Positions 1 to 8,102 of a stretch of DNA of 37,343 nucleotides are shown here, in pieces. The stretch covers positions 1 to 37,343 of the forward strand of contig JAFSXD010000031.1 of assembly GCA_017444245.1 (NCBI GenBank), in the 5' to 3' direction. Below the pieces are notes generated by a model. The model saw only the letters and a list, made by a program, of their open reading frames with translations, made no database searches and was not told the DNA's origin. Source of the stretch: Selenomonadaceae bacterium (GTDB taxonomy: Bacteria; Bacillota; Negativicutes; Selenomonadales; Selenomonadaceae). Numbering within the stretch: position 1 is the stretch's first letter; every line of letters begins with the position of its first letter. A program made the position numbers and the translations under genes.

Positions 1-80
1 ACTAAAGAAAGGATAATCACCCATGAATAAGAAATATTCATCTTCAGTTCTAGCTCTAGTATGATCAAATGTTGTTAATA
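1..80 (-). other. AT-rich foreign-looking sequence abutting broken ylmH
   Basis: On the minus strand one frame stays open from about position 82 to the window edge and reads TFDHTRARTEDEYF followed by LFMGDYPFFS. Its codons (ACT, AGA, GCT, TTA, CCT) are much more AT-rich than the GCG/GAC-rich codons of the neighbours. I do not recognise the peptide. It begins just where the ylmH S4 domain should continue. Either a mobile element has inserted into ylmH or this is an assembly junction; the sequence cannot decide which. Confidence 0.4.
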
Positions 81-707
81 TGCGGCAATTTCCGTCGCTA
101 CCTTTGAACGTGACATGCCAAAACCGGCGGCGGCTATCGAATCTGCGCGCAGTGAAGCAACCGTCGCTTTAATTTCCTTGACGCGTTCTTCTTTCGGCGC
201 AATTTCCGACAGTTCGTCCAAAGTCGTTTCAACTGCGGCGTCACCGATTCGTTTTAAATTCGCGATAAAGTATTCGGCAATTTTCTTGTCGACTAAAATT
301 TTTGCAAACTCTTTCGTCGCGATAATGTCGCCGACAACTTCTCTGTCGATGCCCAAACTCAAAATTGAACCTAGCACGTCGCGATGACTTAATCGGGCAA
401 ATTCTCCGTTCCATTCCGCTTTAATCACGGCGATTTCAAAATTTGGCGTTCCGGCAAAATCTTCATGGCAAAATGCCGCGCGTCGACGTTCTGCGCCTTC
501 AAAGCCGCCGTCAAATTCCACATTGAGCCCGCCCAAAGTTTTTGCAATGGTCTCCGCCATGCTTTGTTCAAACGGCGTTAAAAATCCGCTTAGCTTGTAT
601 TTCTGCGCCTTCAAAGCTTGTTCGGCAAAATCCACGAGCTTAACCGCCATTGATTCGCCTTCAGTGCCCTTGTAGTAGCGAATGATTTTTTCCTTTGCGT
701 TCTTCAA
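75..707 (-). pseudogene. ylmH: YlmH-type S4 RNA-binding protein, broken at its C-terminus
   Basis: YlmH is an S4-domain RNA-binding protein encoded next to sepF and yggS in the division gene cluster of Firmicutes; the B. subtilis homologue is linked to ribosome quality control. The 210 codons cover the N-terminal and central part of the family. They end with SRSKVATEIAA, the first helix of the S4 domain, then Y and a stop. Family members are about 255 aa, so roughly 45 residues of the RNA-binding domain are lost. The break is at about position 80, where base composition changes. The start is TTG with AAGGA 7 nt upstream. It lies 10 nt after sepF, so the two are co-transcribed. The usual yggT between sepF and ylmH is absent. 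Confidence 0.85.
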
Positions 708-717
708 TTCAAAATCC

Positions 718-1209
718 TTATTTGTTCATCCAAGAATTTCCGTCCGTCTTGCGAACGTCTTCCGTGTACGTGACTGTTACGTTGTTGGGCGCGCTGATGA
801 AAACTTGATGACTTACTTTTTTCAGCGTTCCATTCAGCGCGTAAACCGTGCCGCTGATAAAATCTACAATGCGTTGCGCGTCTTTCGGGTCTGTGTTCTC
901 CAGATTGATTATTACCGGCACTTGCTCACGCAGACTGTTTGCTATTGTCCTTGCGTCGTCCACAAAAGTTTTTGGGCGAATCGTTGTAATTTTTGATTTC
1001 ACTATAACACCTTTTGAATTATCCCTAAACGCCACTGCCGAACTGAAATCCACGACGTTTGATGCATGACCGCGATTAATTACGGGCGGCTCTTCTTTCG
1101 GTTCTAAAGGCGTTGACTGAATTTCTTCTTTGTCCTGTGAATCGCCGTCGCGGTCGTCTTCGTCAGAAGAAAATCCCAAAGACCTGCTGAATTTGTCCAT
1201 TATACCCAT
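718..1209 (-). CDS. sepF: Cell division protein SepF
   Basis: SepF anchors FtsZ to the membrane and aligns Z-ring filaments. The 163 aa show the expected layout: an N-terminal amphipathic helix (MGIMDKFSRSLGF), an acidic Pro/Glu-rich linker (about residues 15-60) and the C-terminal SepF domain (about 65-155) with RPKTFVDDARTIANSL, VIINLENTD and RIVDFISGTVYAL. GGAGG lies 9 nt before the ATG. It follows yggS and precedes ylmH. The yggS-sepF spacer is made almost entirely of a family B heptad array, placed between the yggS stop and the sepF Shine-Dalgarno. Confidence 0.95.
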   Translation of the reverse strand: MGIMDKFSRSLGFSSDEDDRDGDSQDKEEIQSTPLEPKEEPPVINRGHASNVVDFSSAVAFRDNSKGVIVKSKITTIRPKTFVDDARTIANSLREQVPVIINLENTDPKDAQRIVDFISGTVYALNGTLKKVSHQVFISAPNNVTVTYTEDVRKTDGNSWMNK

Positions 1210-1227
1210 CTCAAAAATCCTCCTTTT

Positions 1228-1254
1228 TAGCTTGTAGCTTGTAGCTTGTAGCTA
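1228..1254. repeat. Family B heptad array, yggS-sepF junction
   Basis: Nearly four copies of a 7-mer. On the coding (minus) strand it reads CTACAAG repeated. The yggS stop codon (1252-1254) supplies the first bases, and the last copy runs into the AAAAAGGAGG ribosome site of sepF. Confidence 0.9.
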
Positions 1255-1938
1255 ATAAATTCGCTCACCGAAAATCGCCGTTCCCACTCGCACAATGTTC
1301 GCGCCTTCCTCTACGGCAATTTTGTAATCATGCGTCATGCCCATTGAAAGATAATCAAAGTTACGCCGCGTTTTAGCCAGCTCGTCAAAAATTTTTCTCA
1401 TGCCTTTAAACAGCGGGCGGCACTGCTCAACGTCGTCATAGTTCGGCGCAATCATCATCAAGCCGCGCAGACGAAGATGTTTAAATTTTTCCACGCCGTC
1501 AATCAAACTTCGCAAATTTTCCTCAGCCACGCCAAATTTCGTGTCCTCTTTCGCCAAGTTCACTTGAATCAAAACGTCTTGAACTTTTTCAATCGCCGCC
1601 GCCGCTTTTTCAATCGCCGCCGCCAAATTTTCACTGTCAACAGAGTGAATCAAATCGAAAAGTTTCACGGCTTGCTTTGCCTTGTTCGTCTGAAGATGAC
1701 CGATTAAATGTTTCGTCACGCCTTCACGCTCAAGAATGGAAAATTTTTCAGACGCCTCTTGAATCCTATTTTCTCCGATGTTCAATATCCCCGCGTCTAT
1801 TGCCTCGCGCATCAAATCCACGCCGTGATTTTTCGTCACCGCCACAAGAATTATTTTTTCATCCTTCGCAATTTGCCGTCGATCCTTCGCGCGCTGAATT
1901 TCTTCAAGCACAAGCTGTATTTTTTCCCTTACGCTCAA
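1252..1938 (-). CDS. yggS: PLP homeostasis protein YggS/YlmE (alanine racemase N-terminal fold)
   Basis: YggS binds pyridoxal 5'-phosphate on a single TIM-barrel domain and keeps PLP and amino-acid pools in balance. Visible family motifs are VAVTKNH (PLP lysine), IGENRIQEA, HLIGHLQTNKAK, HSVDS, GLMMIAP and the C-terminal SMGMTHDYKIAVEEGA / VRVGTAIFGER phosphate-binding segment. I place the start at TTG 1938. AGGTG sits 8 nt upstream, and the resulting N-terminus (MSVREKIQLVLEEI) matches the family; length is then 228 aa. An ATG at 1995 would add 19 residues that do not resemble the family and lacks a ribosome site. First gene of the yggS-sepF-ylmH group. Confidence 0.93.
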   Translation of the reverse strand: MSVREKIQLVLEEIQRAKDRRQIAKDEKIILVAVTKNHGVDLMREAIDAGILNIGENRIQEASEKFSILEREGVTKHLIGHLQTNKAKQAVKLFDLIHSVDSENLAAAIEKAAAAIEKVQDVLIQVNLAKEDTKFGVAEENLRSLIDGVEKFKHLRLRGLMMIAPNYDDVEQCRPLFKGMRKIFDELAKTRRNFDYLSMGMTHDYKIAVEEGANIVRVGTAIFGERIY

Positions 1939-2023
1939 GAATTTTTCACCTACCCCGTTAATATTAAACCACTTATCTTTTGTAGTCAACATCATAAAAA
2001 TTTCACATAGAAAAATTTTCCGT

Positions 2024-3142
2024 TCACTCCACGCGAAAAAAATTTTTCATCAAAATTGTTATGTCGGCAAAATTTTTTACGGCGTCGGTTATGGCTTTCA
2101 AAAAAATTTCGTTGTGATTCAAGTCGACGGACAGTTCGCCAATCACTTCAAAAATTTTCCGCGCAGGTTTTTCATTGAACGAAAGAGCCGCCGCCTCAAC
2201 GATTTTGAATTTCACGGCGAAGACGGCGTAATTGTGCTGAATCGTGCCGGAAATTTTGTAGGGATAAACGCCGCCGAAAAATTCATTGACTAGATAATTT
2301 TCAAGCGTCGTTGCATATTTCTTGAAAAATTTTTTGCGAACCTTCGGCGAAAAATCCAATTCAATTTGCCGCAAATATTTTTCTGCCGTGCCGCCGGAGA
2401 TTTTTTCAAGCAAAAGTTTCATCAGCCGTAAAAAATCTTTTGGTTGAAAATTTACGCTGTCAATCAGGATTGGAATTTGTCGCAGGAAAAATTCTTCTGA
2501 CGTATAAATTTTGTTCAGCGTGGGGATTGCGTTCAGGTCGCCGCGCCGCTGAATTTCTTCAAGTTGCCGCAGATAAAAGCCGAGAACGATTAGCCGCGCG
2601 TCGATTGAAAGGCGTCGTTCCTGCAGAATTGAAATTGCCGTCAACTGAATTTCGACTGCGTACGGCAAAATTTCTTGCGGCAAATTCGTTTCAGTCACGA
2701 CAATTTGACGGCGCGCCCAATTCGGCAATTCGATTTCCCGCGTTTCAAATTCTATTCGCCGTTTCGGATTAAGAATCAACTGCGCGGCAAGCGGACAAGT
2801 CAACGTTAAACTGCGCTCAATTATTCCGCCGACGTTGTAAATTTGACGAGGGTAACTCCTGCAAAGTTGCGAAATATTTTCTTCGCCGTGCTCAAGTTGA
2901 ATTGAACAAAGTCCGTCCGCGTTCAGGAAAGGACATGCGCCGTCGTGACGTATGAAATATTCTCCGCCGTCAAAAAAAATATGGCGCGTCAATTCATGTT
3001 GGTCGCTCTCCATTTGCAAATATTTTTTGAAAGTGTCTTCGTCGACAGAAATTTTCCAATCGCGGCGGCAACAATTTGAAGGACAATTTTTTCCGTCGCA
3101 ATGAAATTCGCTGACGTATTTCGGTTGAAGATAAACCGGCAT
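2024..3142 (-). CDS. fliB: Flagellin lysine-N-methylase FliB
   Basis: FliB methylates surface lysines of flagellin. The 372 aa carry the characteristic cysteine-rich N-terminal half: C15, C20, C24-C25 (CPSNCC), C70, C79, C94 and C116, in the order of this family. These cysteines probably hold an iron-sulfur cluster (inference). The C-terminal half is alpha-helical and poorly conserved, as usual. Start ATG has GGGAGAG just upstream. A promoter lies at 3208-3236 and a family A repeat array fills most of the 5' leader. No other flagellar structural gene is in the window, so it is unlinked from its substrate here. Confidence 0.88.
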   Translation of the reverse strand: MPVYLQPKYVSEFHCDGKNCPSNCCRRDWKISVDEDTFKKYLQMESDQHELTRHIFFDGGEYFIRHDGACPFLNADGLCSIQLEHGEENISQLCRSYPRQIYNVGGIIERSLTLTCPLAAQLILNPKRRIEFETREIELPNWARRQIVVTETNLPQEILPYAVEIQLTAISILQERRLSIDARLIVLGFYLRQLEEIQRRGDLNAIPTLNKIYTSEEFFLRQIPILIDSVNFQPKDFLRLMKLLLEKISGGTAEKYLRQIELDFSPKVRKKFFKKYATTLENYLVNEFFGGVYPYKISGTIQHNYAVFAVKFKIVEAAALSFNEKPARKIFEVIGELSVDLNHNEIFLKAITDAVKNFADITILMKNFFRVE

Positions 3143-3160
3143 TTTCTCTCCCGTTGTGGC

Positions 3161-3204
3161 AACTAACTAACTATCTATCTGGCGATCTGGCGATCTAGTT
3201 ATCT
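3161..3204. repeat. Family A tetrad array in the fliB leader
   Basis: Eleven consecutive 4-mers (AACT, ATCT, GGCG, AGTT variants), read on the minus strand as ATCG/CCAG/ATAG/TTAG words. It lies between the fliB promoter and its ribosome site, so it would be transcribed as 5' UTR. It shares the paired CCAGATCG words with the array after the hexokinase gene. Confidence 0.85.
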
Positions 3205-3207
3205 AAA

Positions 3208-3236
3208 ATACTATCACATTTTCTTTCTTTAAACAA
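3208..3236 (-). promoter_or_regulatory. Predicted sigma-A promoter of fliB
   Basis: TTGTTT (3236-3231), 17-nt spacer, TAGTAT (3213-3208) on the minus strand, about 65 nt before the fliB ATG. Confidence 0.55.
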
Positions 3237-3256
3237 TCACCCACGAAAAGCGAAGA

Positions 3257-3285
3257 TTGACATTGCAAGGCAGATATTTTAAAAT
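3257..3285 (+). promoter_or_regulatory. Predicted sigma-A promoter of murC-ddl
   Basis: TTGACA (3257-3262), 17-nt spacer, TAAAAT (3280-3285). The predicted transcript starts near 3292, giving a leader of about 60 nt before the murC-ddl ATG. Confidence 0.7.
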
Positions 3286-3353
3286 CCTTTGAAGTAGCCG
3301 GTAGGGAGTAAGACCCCTTAACCACTAACTAAACAGATAGGAGAAATTAATTT

Positions 3354-5696
3354 ATGGATAGAAATAAATTGCATTTCATCGGAATAGGCGGCGCGGGAAT
3401 GAGTGCGCTTGCAAAAATTTTAATTGAATCAGGCTACACGATTAGCGGATCGGATTACGCGATTTCCTCAACAGTTGACATGTTGCGGAAGTGCGGCGCA
3501 CAAATTTTTCTTGGACACAACGCCGAAAATATTTTGGACGACGCCGGACAGCCAAACGTTGACGCTATCGTTTGCTCTTCGGCAATTCCAAATGACAACC
3601 CAGAAGTCATGAAAGCCGCCGAATTGAATATCCCAAAACTTCATCGCTCCGATATAAATTCCATGTTGCTCAATGCAAAGAAAGGTATCGCCGTTGCCGG
3701 TGCACATGGCAAGACGACTACAACTTCAATGATTGGATTCGTACTTCACAACGCGGGAGTTGATCCGACAATAATTATTGGCGGCGAATCCGTCGATTTA
3801 AACACGGGCGCAGTCTTGGGGAAAAGTGATTACCTCGTTTCGGAGGCGGACGAAAGCGACGGTTCTTTTGTCACGCTGAAACCTTATCTTGCCGTCGTCA
3901 CGAACATTGAGGACGATCACCTAGACCATTACGGAACGATTGAAAAAATTCATGAAGCGTTCAAAATTTTTTTGAGCAACATCAAGAAAGACGGCGCGGC
4001 AGTTTTGTGTTTCGACAATGAAGTTGTGCGCTCCATTGCCGCCGACCTTGATAAAAAATTTTTGTCGTACGCTATCGATTATCCCGCCGATTTCAACGCA
4101 AAAAATATTCGCGCAGATGTCAACGGAATTTATTTCGACGTTGTTCAGCGAATCGACGGCGAAGAAAAATTTTTGGGCGAAGTTTCTTTGCCGATACATG
4201 GGCGGCACAATGTTTTGAATGCGTTGGCAACAATCGTTGTTGCGTCGGAAGTTGGCGTACCTTTTGAAAAAATTGTTGACGGGCTGAAAAAATTTCATGG
4301 TGCGAAACGTCGTTTCCAGACAAAAGCGCGAATCAATGACATTTGGATTGTCGACGATTACGGGCATCATCCGACGGAAATTGCCGCGACACTCAAGGCG
4401 GCGCACGAGACCAATCCGAAAAGAATTATTTGTATCTTCCAGCCGCACAGGTACACGCGGACAAAACTTTTGCTCAATGAATTTGGCAACGCGTTCGTCG
4501 ACGCAAATTTTTTAATCTTGACGGATATTTATTCGGCGGGCGAAAAACCTATCGACGGCATCAGCGGAGAATCGATTGTCAAGGCGGTTATCGAGACGAC
4601 GAATCAGCCGGTAATGTACGTGCCGGAGCGCGGAAAAATTGTCGACTACTTGATTGATTTGGTTCGTCCCGGCGATTTGGTAATTACAATGGGCGCGGGC
4701 GATATTTACAAGACGGCGGACGATTTGATTGAGAGACTGAATCGGCGTTTGAAAAGTAAAATCGTCGTGCTCATGGGCGGACCTTCGACGGAGGCGGACG
4801 TTTCACGGCGAACAGGTAAAGCCATTGCCGACGCGCTGAAGACGAAAGATTACAATGTTGACACAATGGAACTTGAGCCGACGAATTTTGCGGCGGAGAT
4901 TCAGAAAAAAAATTGTTCAATCGTTTTCAACGCGGTGCATGGATTTTGCGGCGAAGACGGGCTCGTTCAGGGAACTTTGGACATGCTGAAAATTCCCTAC
5001 ACCGGCTCAAGTGTTTTAGCCGCCGCGTTGACAATGGACAAAGTTGCGACAAAGCGCGTGTTGATTTCAAAAAATATTTCCACACCAAATTTTGAAGTCT
5101 ACGAAAAAAATTTGTTGCAAGCACCGAGTGAAAAACTCCAAGCCGTTGCCGCGCACATTGAAAAAAAATTTGGAATTCCCGTCGTCATCAAAGCACCTTC
5201 GCAGGGCTCAAGTATCGGCGTTTACATTGTCGAACGCGCGAAAGATATTACAAACGCAATGGAGGCGGCGTTCAAGTTCGGCGACGAAATTTTGGTTGAA
5301 GAATTTATCAGCGGGCGCGAATTGACGGTTTCTATTTTGCAAAACTGCGACGAAGTGCAAGCGTTGCCGATTATCGAAATTACTACGACGACGGGGCGTT
5401 ACGACTACGACACGAAGTACACGAAGGGCGCGTCGAAACATATTTGTCCCGCAGAATTGAGCGCGGAGCTCACGGAAAAAATTCAAGCAATGGCAGTTGA
5501 CGCTTTCAAAGTTTGCAAATGCACGGGCATTGGGCGCGTTGATGTGATGTTGTCGGCTGAAAATATTCCTTACGTCATTGAAATTAATTCTGTGCCGGGC
5601 ATGACTGAAACTTCGCTTGTACCGGATGCGGCGCGGGCGGCGGGAATTGAGTTTCCCGATTTGTGCGAAAAAATTTTGTTGGCGGCTAAGTTTTAG
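3354..5696 (+). CDS. murC-ddl: MurC-Ddl fusion: UDP-MurNAc-L-alanine ligase joined to D-Ala-D-Ala ligase
   Basis: One 780-aa frame carries two cytoplasmic peptidoglycan-precursor enzymes. Residues 1 to about 462 are MurC (adds L-Ala to UDP-MurNAc): Rossmann motif GIGGAGMSALA, ATP loop GAHGKTTTT (116-124), SEADESDGSF, NIEDDHLDHYGT, HNVLNALA, DDYGHHPTEI and FQPHRYTRTK. From about residue 469 it is Ddl (ATP-grasp): VVLMGGPSTEADVS, NAVHGFCGEDG, TMDKVATKRVL, VVIKAPSQGSSIGV, EEFISGRELTVS and EINSVPGMTETSLVP. Each half is near full length and keeps its catalytic motifs. The linker is short (about RLNRRLKS). GGAG precedes the ATG. The TAG stop is immediately followed by a family A array. MurC-Ddl fusions are known from Chlamydiae. 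Confidence 0.95.
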   Translation: MDRNKLHFIGIGGAGMSALAKILIESGYTISGSDYAISSTVDMLRKCGAQIFLGHNAENILDDAGQPNVDAIVCSSAIPNDNPEVMKAAELNIPKLHRSDINSMLLNAKKGIAVAGAHGKTTTTSMIGFVLHNAGVDPTIIIGGESVDLNTGAVLGKSDYLVSEADESDGSFVTLKPYLAVVTNIEDDHLDHYGTIEKIHEAFKIFLSNIKKDGAAVLCFDNEVVRSIAADLDKKFLSYAIDYPADFNAKNIRADVNGIYFDVVQRIDGEEKFLGEVSLPIHGRHNVLNALATIVVASEVGVPFEKIVDGLKKFHGAKRRFQTKARINDIWIVDDYGHHPTEIAATLKAAHETNPKRIICIFQPHRYTRTKLLLNEFGNAFVDANFLILTDIYSAGEKPIDGISGESIVKAVIETTNQPVMYVPERGKIVDYLIDLVRPGDLVITMGAGDIYKTADDLIERLNRRLKSKIVVLMGGPSTEADVSRRTGKAIADALKTKDYNVDTMELEPTNFAAEIQKKNCSIVFNAVHGFCGEDGLVQGTLDMLKIPYTGSSVLAAALTMDKVATKRVLISKNISTPNFEVYEKNLLQAPSEKLQAVAAHIEKKFGIPVVIKAPSQGSSIGVYIVERAKDITNAMEAAFKFGDEILVEEFISGRELTVSILQNCDEVQALPIIEITTTTGRYDYDTKYTKGASKHICPAELSAELTEKIQAMAVDAFKVCKCTGIGRVDVMLSAENIPYVIEINSVPGMTETSLVPDAARAAGIEFPDLCEKILLAAKF

Positions 5697-5728
5697 ATCG
5701 ATGGATCGATGGATCGATAGATCGATAG
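5694..5728. repeat. Family A octad array after murC-ddl
   Basis: The stop codon TAG is followed without gap by eight 4-mers: ATCG ATGG ATCG ATGG, then ATCG ATAG twice. That is four 8-bp units, each with the palindrome ATCGAT. Confidence 0.95.
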
Positions 5729-5737
5729 AATTTTGAA

Positions 5738-5763
5738 AGCTACAAGCTACAAGCTACAAGCTA
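5738..5763. repeat. Family B heptad array before the acyl-CoA ligase
   Basis: AGCTACA three times plus AGCTA, running into the AAAAGGAG ribosome site of the next gene. Together with the family A array just upstream it fills the spacer, the only junction here holding both families in full. Confidence 0.95.
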
Positions 5764-5777
5764 AAAGGAGAATGTAA

Positions 5778-7241
5778 TTGTTTGTCCATGAATTAATTGA
5801 GCGTGGACGCGCAGAAGATATTGCAATCGTCGACAACGGACGACGCATAACCTACGCTGACGCCGCGCAATCCATTAAAAAATTTCGCAATCGAATGTAC
5901 GCGCTGGGCATTCGTCAAGGCGACAGAATCGCGCTTTTTTCACGCAACAGCGCAGAATTTATTTACACGTACTTGGCGGCGGCGTCATTGGGCGCAATTT
6001 GCGTGCCGATAAATTTTCAGCTTAGCCACCGCGAGACGGCGTTCATTCTGCGCGACGCCGGAATTGAACATATTTTGACGTACACGCCGCTTGAACTAGA
6101 CGAACACGACGTTAAAGTTATACAGCATGACATTAAAACTTTTGCTGACGTTGACAGCGACGTTGACGCGCCGGAACTTCCCGCAGATTTTGATGAAAAT
6201 ACTCCCTGCGCAATAATTTACACTTCGGGGACGACTGGCAATCCGAAAGGCGCGGTGTTGTCCCATAAAAATCTTGTCCGCAACGTTGAGCAAATTGACG
6301 TGATGAAATGCCGCCGCGAAAATAAAGTTTTGTGCGTCTTGCCGATGTATCACTGTTTCGGTTGGACTTGTTGCGTGCTTTACAGTTTGTATTGCGGCGC
6401 GGAGATTTACGTTTTGCGTTCCTTCAAGCACCGTGAAACCGTCGATTTGATTCGTGACGAAGGAATTACCGATTTATACGCCGTGCCTTCGATTTACAGG
6501 CTGATAACGACGCTGGGCACTGCCGAAGATTTGAAAACGGTACGACTTGCCATGTGTAGCGGGACGACGTTACCGCTGAAGGTTGCAAAAGATTTTGAAT
6601 CGAAGTTTGGCATAAAACTTTCTGAAGGCTACGGATTGTCTGAAGCGTCGCCGATTGTCACGTTAACTGTTCCGGGCGAAGAGCGCGAAGGTTCGATAGG
6701 AAAAGTAATTCCTGATGAAGTTCTTGAAGTCGTCGACGCGCATGGAAATATTTTGCCTGCGGGTGAAGTCGGAGAACTTCTCGTGAGCGGCGATAACGTA
6801 ATGGTTGGCTACTGGAAAAATCCGGAGGCGACGGCTGAAACGATTGACGCGCAGGGCAGGTTGCACACGGGCGACATTGTGCGAATCGACGCGGACGGTT
6901 ACGTTTACATCGTCAATCGCGTGAAAGATATGATTATCAGTATGGGAGAAAATATTTATCCGCGTGAAGTTGAAGAAATTATTTATCGCTTTGAAGGCAT
7001 TCAAGACGCGGCGGTTGTCGGCGTCGAAGATAAACTGCGCGGGCAAGCGGGCGCATGTTTTTACGTCGTGAAAAAAGGTTGCGTCATTGATATTCGCGAG
7101 CTGAAAAAATTTCTGCAGAAAAATCTTGCGCTGTATAAAATCCCGCGTGAATTCCATGAAGTCAACGAATTACCGCGAACTTCGACAGGAAAAATTTCCA
7201 AACGAAAAATTTTAGAAGAATTTTTAGGCATCACGGATTAG
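5778..7241 (+). CDS. AMP-forming acyl-CoA synthetase (long-chain fatty acid-CoA ligase type)
   Basis: An adenylate-forming enzyme that activates a carboxylic acid, probably a fatty acid, to acyl-AMP and then acyl-CoA. The 487 aa show IIYTSGTTGNPKGAVLSH (P-loop, about residues 148-165), the core motif YGLSEASPIVT, GYWKNPEATAETID, HTGDIVRIDADGYVYIVNRVKDMI (hinge) and the C-terminal LPRTSTGKISKR with the catalytic lysine. Start is TTG with AAAGGAG 7 nt upstream. Exact substrate cannot be read from sequence; an acid made or imported by the cell is as likely as a true long-chain fatty acid. It is followed 29 nt later by deoD. Confidence 0.88.
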   Translation: MFVHELIERGRAEDIAIVDNGRRITYADAAQSIKKFRNRMYALGIRQGDRIALFSRNSAEFIYTYLAAASLGAICVPINFQLSHRETAFILRDAGIEHILTYTPLELDEHDVKVIQHDIKTFADVDSDVDAPELPADFDENTPCAIIYTSGTTGNPKGAVLSHKNLVRNVEQIDVMKCRRENKVLCVLPMYHCFGWTCCVLYSLYCGAEIYVLRSFKHRETVDLIRDEGITDLYAVPSIYRLITTLGTAEDLKTVRLAMCSGTTLPLKVAKDFESKFGIKLSEGYGLSEASPIVTLTVPGEEREGSIGKVIPDEVLEVVDAHGNILPAGEVGELLVSGDNVMVGYWKNPEATAETIDAQGRLHTGDIVRIDADGYVYIVNRVKDMIISMGENIYPREVEEIIYRFEGIQDAAVVGVEDKLRGQAGACFYVVKKGCVIDIRELKKFLQKNLALYKIPREFHEVNELPRTSTGKISKRKILEEFLGITD

Positions 7242-7270
7242 AAAAAAATTTTTGAAAGGAAGTTTTGAAC

Positions 7271-8014
7271 ATGTCAACACCGCACAATTCAGCAGAAATT
7301 GGAGAAATTGCCGAAAGAGTTTTACTGCCGGGCGATCCGTTACGCGCAAAATTTATCGCAGAAAATTTTTTGACGGACGCAAAACAGTACAACTCCGTGC
7401 GAAATATTTTTGGATTCACGGGGAAATACAAAGGCGTGCCCGTTTCCATTCAATCGACGGGTATCGGCATTCCCTCATTCAGCGTCTACGTTCACGAACT
7501 GATTCATGTTTACGGCGCGAAAAAATTAATTCGTACCGGAACTTGCGGCGGCATGCACGACAGTTTAAGATTGCGCGACGTTTTAATTGCTCAAGGTTCT
7601 TCAACTGATTCGTCGATTGTCAAACAAACTTTTGGCGGCGCGATAAACTTTTCTTTGCTGGCGGATTTTGATTTACTCTTGAAAGCAGTCAACGCGGCGA
7701 AAAGTTTAAATGTTCCCGTCAAAGTCGGCAACGTCATTTGCACGGACACTTTCTACAACGATTACAGCGATTTGAACGGCACTTTCACTTCCAACGGGCT
7801 GACGCTTGATGAAAAGATGATTCGTCACGGAATTTTAGCCGTCGAAATGGAGTCCGCCGCGCTTTATCTTCTTGCCGCCGCCGCGCAGGTTCAAGCCCTT
7901 GCAATTTTCACGGTGAGCGATCACATTATCCGCCACGAACACGCAACCGCCCAAGAACGCGAAAAAGATTTCGGCGACATGATTAAAATTGCACTGGACA
8001 CGATTACAGATTAG
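7271..8014 (+). CDS. deoD: Purine-nucleoside phosphorylase DeoD
   Basis: Splits purine (deoxy)nucleosides with phosphate to base and ribose-1-phosphate. Hexameric low-molecular-weight family motifs: LLPGDPLRAKFIAE near the N-terminus, GTGIGIPSFSVYVHEL-like segment (here STGIGIPSFS), RTGTCGG (phosphate site), AVEMESAALYLLAA (nucleoside site) and VSDHIIR with the catalytic Asp. Length 247 aa fits. I choose ATG 7271 because AAAGGAAG is 8 nt upstream; a TTG six bases earlier would sit too close to it. Followed by a strong bidirectional terminator. Confidence 0.95.
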   Translation: MSTPHNSAEIGEIAERVLLPGDPLRAKFIAENFLTDAKQYNSVRNIFGFTGKYKGVPVSIQSTGIGIPSFSVYVHELIHVYGAKKLIRTGTCGGMHDSLRLRDVLIAQGSSTDSSIVKQTFGGAINFSLLADFDLLLKAVNAAKSLNVPVKVGNVICTDTFYNDYSDLNGTFTSNGLTLDEKMIRHGILAVEMESAALYLLAAAAQVQALAIFTVSDHIIRHEHATAQEREKDFGDMIKIALDTITD

Positions 8015-8035
8015 CCGAAAATTTTTTGAATAACG

Positions 8036-8080
8036 CAAAAAAAATTCCTACGAGAAAATTTTTCCGTAGGATTTTTTTGT
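8036..8080. terminator. Bidirectional terminator between deoD and cdaA
   Basis: Stem TCCTACG (8046-8052) with CGTAGGA (8065-8071), 12-nt loop, A-run on the left and T7 on the right. It serves both convergent genes. Confidence 0.9.
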
Positions 8081-8083
8081 TGA

Positions 8084-8102
8084 CCAACTATCGATCCAAC
8101 TA
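8084..8102. repeat. Short family A array at the cdaA stop
   Basis: On the minus strand the cdaA stop TAG is followed by TTGG ATCG ATAG TTGG. It is the shortest member of family A in the window. Confidence 0.7.

Noticed and set aside
3286..3353. Riboswitch or attenuator in the murC-ddl leader
   Set aside because: Only a short AGGG/CCCT pairing is visible, without a terminator or conserved aptamer.
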